From Podocnemis expansa (Eukaryota; Chordata; Testudines; Podocnemididae): a stretch of 64,000 bases of DNA. The notes under the pieces were generated by a model. The model was not told where the DNA came from. It worked only from the letters and a program-made list of their open reading frames with translations, and ran no database searches. Shown here one piece after another: positions 59,151 through 64,000 of this stretch (its first letter is position 1; every line of letters starts with the position of its first letter). The stretch is from the NCBI GenBank assembly GCA_007922195.1, contig ML681989.1, positions 43,032,765 through 43,096,764 of the forward strand. The letters are read 5' to 3'. Made by a program: the position numbers and the translations under genes.

Positions 59151-59797
59151 AAAACCTACTGATCGCTATAGTTACCTACATCCCTTGAGCTTCCATCCTA
59201 AACACACCACACAATCCATTGTCTACAGCCAAGCCCTAAGATACAACCACATTTGCTCTGATCCCTCAGACAGAGACAGGCATCCTATCAAGCATTCTTG
59301 AAACTACAGTACCCAACTGGGGGAGTAAGAAAACAAATTGACAGAGCTACACGGGTACCCCAAAGTTATCTACTATAGAAGAGGCCCAAGAAAGAAAACA
59401 ACAGAACAACACTAGTCACCACATACAGCCCTCAAGTCAGACCTCTGCAATGGATCATTAAGGACCTACAGCCCATTCTAAAAGATGATCCGTCACTCTC
59501 TCAAGCCTTGGGAGACAGACCTCTCCTCACCTACAGACAGCCACCCAATCTTCAACAGATACTCACCAGCAACTACAGATCTAACAACAGAAACATTAAA
59601 GCAGGCATACACCCCTGCAACAAACCATGCTGCCAAGTCTACCCACATATCTGCACAATAGATACCATCATAGGTCCCAATCAAGCCTGCTACTCCATCA
59701 AAGGCTCATTTATCTGCTAATGTAATCTATGCCATCATGTGCCAGAAACGCCCCAACACCTTATGCATTGGACAAACAGGATGACCCCTGTGCAAAA
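59151..59797 (+). pseudogene. PLE linker, Cys-rich segment and start of nuclease
   Basis: Broken frame. Visible are the linker (QPPNLQQILTSNYRSNNRN), the Cys-rich IHPCNKPCCQVYPHIC segment (one Cys lost to Tyr), GPNQACYSIKGSFIC then a stop, and out of frame CHHVPETPQHLMHWTNR, which corresponds to IMCKKCPNTLYIGQTGR. The YIG strand is interrupted by the SINE. Confidence 0.85.
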
Positions 59798-59906
59798 CTA
59801 GCACACTTGCTTTACAGGCAGAAGGTCCTGGGTTCAAACCCCAGGTGGGTTGGACTAGATGATCTCATGAGATCCCTTCCAACCCTCTGATTCTCTTCTA
59901 TTCTAA
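59798..59906 (+). mobile_element. tRNA-derived SINE with CR1-like tail, 5'-truncated
   Basis: B box GGTTCAAACCC at 59831-59841. The anticodon arm-like stretch CTTGCTTTACAGGCAGAAGG suggests a tRNA-Val (TAC) ancestor; the A box is missing. The tail GGACTAGATGATCTCATGAG ... CCTTCCAACCCTCTGATTCT is like the CR1 3' end, so the CR1 machinery probably copied it. It resembles turtle tRNA/CR1 SINEs. Confidence 0.72.
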
Positions 59907-59923
59907 CTGATATCAGAAATCAC

Positions 59924-59945
59924 AAAAAAAAAAAAAAAAAAAAAA
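59924..59945. repeat. (A)22 tract inside PLE
   Basis: Expanded from the AAAGAATAAAGAAA of other PLE copies; not a SINE poly(A) because the SINE ends before it. Confidence 0.9.
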
Positions 59946-60065
59946 CAGTTGCTGAGCACTTCCATGTTTCTAATCACTCGATAAATGATTTATTAACAAC
60001 CATCATCAGAGATGTGACTGGGACATCAAGACTTCAAAGAGAAACAGCTGAACTCAAATTAATAT

Positions 60066-61597
60066 AGAATCATAGAATCCTAGGGTTGGAAGGGACCTCA
60101 TAGGTCATCTAGTCCAACCCCCTGCCAGAGGCAGGACCACTCCCACTAAACCATCCTAGTCATGGTTTTGTCCAGCCGGGCCGTAAACACCTCCAAAGAT
60201 GGAGACTCCACCACCTCCCTTGGCAGCTCATTCCAATGCTTCACCACTCGCCTAGTAAGGAAGTTTCTCCTAATATCCAGCCTGGACCGCCCCAGCTGTA
60301 ACTTGAAACCATTGCTTCTCATTCTGCCCTCTGTTACTACCGAGAACAGTCGAGCTCCCTCCTCCTTGGAGCAACCCTTCAAGTAGTTGAAGGTTGCTAT
60401 CAAATCCCCCCTCAGTCTTCTCTTCTGCAGGCTAAATAAGACTAGTTCCTTCAGTCTTTCTTCATAGGGCTTGTGCTCCAGCCCTTTGATCATTTTGGTT
60501 GCCCTCCTCTGAACTCTCTCTAGCGTGTCCCTGTCCTTTTTGTAGTGGGGAGCCCAAAACTGAACACAGTATTCTAGATGTGGCCTCACCAGTGCAGAAT
60601 AGAGGGGAATGATCACATCCCTTCATCTGCTGGTAATACTTCTTTTGATGCAGCCCAGTATGCCATTGGCCTTTTTGGCAGCAAGAGCACACTGCTGACT
60701 CATATTTAGCTTCCCATCCACCATGACCCCCAGGTCCTTTTCTACACTGCTGCTACTTAACTGAATGTTTCCCAGCCTGTAGCAGTGCATGGGGTTTTTC
60801 CGTCCCACATGCAGGATTTTAGACGTGTCCCTATTGAACTTCATAAGATTTTTATTGGCCCATTGTTCTAATTTATCTAGGTCTCCCTGAATCCTGTCCT
60901 TGCCCTCCAACGTGTCTACTGTTCCCCCCCAGCTTGGTGTCATCCACAAACTTACTGAGAGTGCAGTCTATTCCATCATCCAGATCATTGATGAAAATGT
61001 TGAACAGAACCGGCCCCAGGACCGACCCTTGGGGCACACCACTCGTGACTGGTTGCCAGCTAGACATGGAACCATTGATTCCTACACGCTGAAACCGTTG
61101 ATCTAGCCAGTTTTCTATCCACCTTATAGTCCACCTATCCAACCCATACTTCCTTAATTTGCCAATGAGAATGCTGTGGGAAACTGTATCAAAAGCCTTG
61201 CTAAAATCAAGGTATATCACATCAACGGTTCTTCCTGCATCCAGAAAACCAGTCATCTGATCATAGAAGGAAATGAGATTGGTCAGACATGATTTACCCT
61301 TGGTAAATCCATGCTGACTGTTCCTGATCACTTTATTTTCTTCTAAGTGTTTGAGGATGGATTCTTTAAGAATCTGCTTCATAATTTTGCCAGGGATTGA
61401 GGTGAGGCTGACTGGTCTATAATTCCCCGGATCCTCCTTCTTCCCTTTCTTGAAAATAGGTACTACATTTGCTTTTTTCCAATCCTCTGGCACCTCCCCT
61501 GTTCTCCATGAGTTTTGAAAAATAACGGCCAGCGGTGCTGCTATCTAATCGGCCAATTCCCTCAGTACCCTTGGATGCAATTCGTCCGGCCCCATGC
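60066..61597 (-). mobile_element. CR1 LINE inserted in the PLE
   Basis: Minus-strand CR1, 1.53 kb. It begins in the linker before RT (MGPDELHPRV-like, 61594) and includes [55 protein letters not shown], the C-terminal region and the 3' end (CATAGAATCCTAGGGTTGG). The catalytic box reads FVDD here (FADD in the other copy). Frames break near 60935 (C run) and at 60617-60622 (CGA to TGA). The flanks AAATTAATAT (60056-60065) and AAACTAATAT (61598-61607) differ at one base and are consistent with a TSD; the interrupted PLE reads across. Confidence 0.93.
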
Positions 61598-61607
61598 AAA
61601 CTAATAT

Positions 61608-61704
61608 GCAAACTAAATTCTGTGAAAGCAGGATTAAATCAAGACTATGGGTTCTTTTCCCATTACAAAAGGTAATTTGACTTCAGGCTTCCTAAGGTTT
61701 AAAC
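61608..61704 (+). pseudogene. PLE nuclease end and start of 3' tail
   Basis: GCAAACTAAATTCTGTGAAA ... codes CKLNSVKAGLNQDYGFFSHYK and runs into the PLE tail. GTTTAAAC at 61697-61704 is the left half of the hAT unit's TSD. Confidence 0.85.
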
Positions 61705-61890
61705 CAGGGGTACTCAAAAGGCGGCCCGCGGTCCACAATGCGGACCGCAAAGACCTTTCCTGTGGACCGCGACAGCAGGGGCGTCACTGGGGCGGGGAGA
61801 GACCCGGGGCACGGGCCCTGCCCCCGCCCCCGCCCCAGAGGGCAGGCCCCACCCCCCAGCCAGAAGGGCACGCCCCCTGTCTTGGGATAC
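61705..61890 (+). mobile_element. left MITE copy (hAT), right end missing
   Basis: Aligns with 63548-63721 block by block (GGCCCGCGGTCCACAAT, CCGCAAAGACCTTTC, CAGCCAGAAGG) but stops at CTTGGGATAC, without the terminal about 63 bp and right TIR. Confidence 0.82.
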
Positions 61891-61959
61891 AGCCGGGGGA
61901 GGCCGCGGCGTGGCGCGGCGCAGCCTGGACTGGCCTGGCCTGGCCCAGCCCGGCCCGCC

Positions 61960-62031
61960 ATGCCGCACAGCTTCAAGCCTGGAGACCTGGTCTTCACCAA
62001 GATGAAAGGTTACCCACACTGGCTGGCCCGG
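61960..62031 (+). pseudogene. HDGFL2: HDGFL2-like first exon (PWWP start), copied
   Basis: 24 codons, ATG in GCCCGCCATGC. It translates to [18 protein letters not shown] then PHWLAR, followed at once by GTGAGC, a splice donor. HDGFL2 (HRP2) starts [18 protein letters not shown] then PHWPAR, and its first coding exon ends there, so exon boundary and phase agree. PWWP domains bind methylated histone H3 tails; this exon is only the first strand. The Pro of the PHWP motif is Leu, and two Ala are Ser and Thr. It has a GC-rich upstream like a promoter. No second exon is in the window. Alternatives: HDGF or HDGFL3, less similar at the N-terminus. Confidence 0.72.
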
Positions 62032-62132
62032 GTGAGCCCCAGCCCAGCCTGCCTGGGGACTGCCCTGCCCCTGCCCCTGCCCCTGCCCCGCGCTGGGGGT
62101 GGGGTCTGAGTGTTGAGGAGCTGGGATGCTCC

Positions 62133-62400
62133 GGGTCATGGGGTGCTGGGGTGGGTGGTGGGGTGGTTGTTGGGGAAATGGGGTGCAAGGGTGGCTGTTG
62201 GCAGTGGTGGGGTGCAGGGGGTAATGGGTCATGAGGGGCTGGGGTGGGTGGTGGGGAAATGGGGTGCAAGGGTGGCTGTTGGCAGAGGTGGGGTGCAGGG
62301 GGTAATGGGTCATGAGGTGCTGGGGTGGGTGGTGGGGAAATGGGGTGCAGGGGCGGATGTTGGCAGAGGTAGGGTGCAGGGTGTAATGGGTCACGAGGTG
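62133..62400. repeat. 81-bp tandem repeat (minisatellite)
   Basis: Units start GGGTCATG at 62133 (93 bp), 62226 (81 bp), 62307 (81 bp) and 62388 (partial). GT-rich, with GGTGGGGAAATGGGGTGC in each. 81 is a multiple of 3, so long spurious frames open on both strands. Confidence 0.92.
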
Positions 62401-62884
62401 CTGGGGTGGGAGCTAGAGTGTGATGGGGTGTCAGGAGATGGTCCCGTATTGTGGGGTGCAGAGGTGGGTGTTGGAAGAGATGGAGTGAAGAGGGAGAAGA
62501 TGATGGATTGTGGGGAACAGGGTTGTGGAGAGATGAGGTGAGGAAAGGGATATGGATTGGGGCAAGAGGACATCAGGGATGACAGTTGGCAGCTGGGGTA
62601 GTTGGGTGTGTGTTTGTTTTTTTGTTTGTTTTTTTTGACAAAGTTCAAATGTCTTGGTCAAGGTAGGCGAAGGTCCAAATTCAAGAGAAAGCAATCCAAA
62701 AAAAGTAAAGAAATAAAAAGAGGTTGGGGTCTGTTCAAAAGCACCTGGTGGTCTCGATTTGGCCAGTAGTCTGCATATTGATGGTCTCAGGGATGGGTGA
62801 GAGGGGAGGTTCAAGGTACAGGATCCGGGGTGGGGGAGCAGGATGAATCTCAGCATGGGAGTTGTCCTATGTCGTTGAGAGTTC
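62401..62884. other. G-rich, unassigned, probable captured intron
   Basis: Follows the copied exon. No gene; a (TTTG)-like tract near 62610-62635. Confidence 0.4.
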
Positions 62885-62889
62885 AAATC

Positions 62890-62987
62890 AAATCATAGGG
62901 CTGGAAGGGACTTCATGAGATCATCAAGTCCAACCCCCTAGGAATTGAACCCAGGACCTTCTGCATGTTAAGCAGAGGTGCTAGCCA
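62890..62987 (-). mobile_element. tRNA-derived SINE with CR1-like tail
   Basis: The minus strand reads GGCTAGCACCTCTGCTTAAC, ATGCAGAAGGTCCTGGG, TTCAATTCC (B box, worn) and a CR1-like tail GGACTTGATGATCTCATGAA. The anticodon loop TTAACAT would be AAC (Val). Same family as 59798-59906. Confidence 0.75.
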
Positions 62988-63009
62988 CTAGTTACTGGCT
63001 TGTGATTAA

Positions 63010-63285
63010 GTTCCAGAGGGGGTAGCCATAGTACTCTAGTTAAGCAAAAGAAACAAGGAGTCCTATTCCCCAGTGTTTGACTCTAAATTAGTGCATTGAT
63101 TTGCTGTAACAGTCTGACCTGATCCTATGACTTACACTTCCTTGCATTTATTTTTCTCCCATTCTGTAAGTTCCCCCATCTTCAAAGCATCTGATGAAGT
63201 TTGATTTTTCTCCCATGAAAGCTCACGAGATAGATAAATTTGTTAGGCTTTAAAAATGCCACAGGACTCCTTGTTGGTTTGGCTT
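63010..63285. mobile_element. PLE tail with a short inverted arm
   Basis: Minus-strand end 63015-63067 (GGGGTAGCC ... AAACAAGGAGTCCT), then the plus-strand tail to 63285 (CATCTGATGAAGTTTG, ACTCCTTGTTGG). It lies within the hAT-bounded unit. Confidence 0.8.
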
Positions 63286-63547
63286 GTTATTGGGTGTCGG
63301 GGGTGGTATTAACTGCATCGTGATACGTTTGTGTGGTGTGGCTAAAGTGCTTGGAGGGGGTATGTATGAGACACACAGTATGATGGTATCTGTTGGGGAC
63401 GGTGTCAAGTGACAGTTCCTGGAGGGGGTGGGGGTATATTGGGTATTACTGATGACTGGGAGCGGTCATGGTGTGTGGGGCATACTGTGTGGGTGAGAGT
63501 GCATTGGGTAGTGTTCCTGAAAAGTAAAGATGGTAGAGACCCTAGGG
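63286..63547. other. GT-rich, unassigned
   Basis: No gene recognised. CCCTAGGG just before the right MITE is the likely left target copy of that MITE's own earlier insertion. Confidence 0.35.
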
Positions 63548-63784
63548 CAGGGGTACTCAAAGGGTGGCCCGCGGTCCACAATCCAGACCGCAAAGACCTT
63601 TCTGGTGGACTGCGACAACAGGGGTGTCGCTGGGACGGGGAGGGACCCAGGGCACAGGCCCTGCCCCCAGAGGGTAGGCCCCGCCCCCAGCCAGAAGGCC
63701 ACGCCACTTGACTCGGGATAGGGACGCCGATGAATGGTGGAAGGCTGAATGTGGACCGGCTTGCAAAAAGTTTGAGTACCCCTG
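63548..63784 (+). mobile_element. complete hAT MITE (right copy)
   Basis: CAGGGGTACTCAA ... TTTGAGTACCCCTG, 237 bp. Its left 8-bp flank (CCCTAGGG) differs from the right flank (GTTTAAAC), so it does not form a simple insertion by itself. Confidence 0.85.
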
Positions 63785-63792
63785 GTTTAAAC

Positions 63793-63985
63793 CTAACAAC
63801 TGCTCTGATTTGCTGTTACTGTACGACCTGATCCTATGTTTTACACGCTCTTGCATTTATTTTCATTCTATTCTGTAAGTTCACCCATCTTCGAAGCATC
63901 TGATTAAGTGGGATTTTTCTCCCATGAAAGCTCATGCGAAAAAGAAATCTGTTAGTCTTTAAGTGCCACACTACTCAATATATTT
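63793..63985 (+). repeat. 3' tail of the split PLE
   Basis: Continues from 61704: CTGCTCTGATTTGCTGTTAC ... TTCGAAGCAT-CTGATTA ... GAAAGCTCATGCGAAA ... TTTAAGTGCCACACTACTC. Box 1 of the hammerhead-like fold is CTGATTA, so its core is lost. Confidence 0.88.
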
Positions 63986-64000
63986 GTGTTACTATTCTCT

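Larger units (their letters stand above)
61705..63784. mobile_element. hAT-bounded unit carrying a host first exon
   Basis: A 2,080-bp unit with perfect 14-bp TIRs CAGGGGTACTCAAA and TTTGAGTACCCCTG, and an exact 8-bp TSD GTTTAAAC at 61697-61704 and 63785-63792. The left end is a partial MITE (61705-61890) and the right end a complete copy of the same MITE (63548-63784). Between lie a GC-rich promoter-like region, an HDGFL2-like first exon, a minisatellite, a SINE and a PLE fragment. No transposase, so it was moved, if at all, in trans. Confidence 0.85.
58807..63985 (+). mobile_element. PLE split by SINE, CR1 and hAT unit
   Basis: A 5'-truncated plus-strand PLE. Its parts, in order: RT from just before motif B (58807-59150), linker and Cys-rich region (59151-59735), start of nuclease (to about 59797), [SINE 59798-59906], nuclease end (59907-60065), [CR1 60066-61597], nuclease C-terminus (61608-61675, ending at FSHYK-like), [hAT unit 61705-63784], 3' tail 63793-63985. 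The pieces join correctly when insertions are removed, so this was one element. It ends at GCCACACTACTC. Confidence 0.92.

Noticed and set aside
59831..59841. A true tRNA gene at 59798-59880
   Set aside because: A box and acceptor stem are missing, and a CR1-like tail follows; it is a SINE.
61714..62541. Several 90-226 codon frames on both strands in the GC/GT-rich part
   Set aside because: They arise from GC-rich sequence and the 81-bp repeat without stops; no similarity except the 24-codon PWWP exon.

Overview
This window is vertebrate nuclear DNA, most likely from a turtle. A crocodilian or another sauropsid is not excluded. It is AT-rich, intron-like or intergenic, and I found no intact host protein gene. 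It is instead a dense collection of sauropsid-type transposable elements: CR1 LINEs, Penelope-like elements (PLEs) with an RT and a C-terminal GIY-YIG nuclease, a DIRS-type element, short tRNA-derived SINEs with a CR1-like tail, hAT and Harbinger-like MITEs, and LTR sequences. CR1, DIRS and tRNA-CR1 SINEs together favour a turtle; that is an inference from known repeat composition.

Layout. 1-6.1 kb: old and younger CR1 fragments and PLE tails. 6.6-7.7 kb: a fold-back MITE and a hAT MITE. 8.66-11.28 kb: a composite PLE with an inverted 5' arm and a 14-bp target-site duplication (TSD). 11.3-22.8 kb: mostly unassigned AT-rich sequence with two MITEs and a PLE palindrome. 22.87-26.06 kb: a MITE followed by the most complete PLE (minus strand). 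26.4-32.4 kb: a second composite PLE, an old LINE fragment, a decayed Gypsy-type integrase split by a Harbinger-like MITE, and a PLE hairpin containing a 400-N assembly gap. 33-40.2 kb: LTRs, one of them inside a CR1. 40.3-47.65 kb: an old LINE interrupted by a 5.5-kb DIRS-like element with inverted terminal repeats and an internal complementary region. 48.2-50.2 kb: a PLE hairpin beside a CR1. 52.5-54.4 kb: hAT MITEs and PLE fragments. 58.8-64 kb: a PLE interrupted by a SINE, a CR1 and a 2.1-kb hAT-bounded unit.

The most notable item is that hAT-bounded unit at 61705-63784. It has matching 14-bp terminal inverted repeats and an 8-bp TSD, and it contains a 24-codon exon closely resembling the start of the PWWP-domain gene HDGFL2, followed by a splice donor. 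It looks like a host first exon captured or mobilised between two copies of one MITE family. The second is a hammerhead-ribozyme-like fold in the PLE tails, with stem I changes that keep pairing in different copies. The third is the DIRS-like element, whose ends and Gag are clear but whose RT and tyrosine recombinase I cannot recognise.

The elements form a layered record. Old CR1/L3-like LINEs are the substrate. PLEs, DIRS and LTRs sit within or beside them, and MITEs, SINEs and a CR1 sit inside the PLEs. All recognised coding regions are truncated, frameshifted or carry stops.
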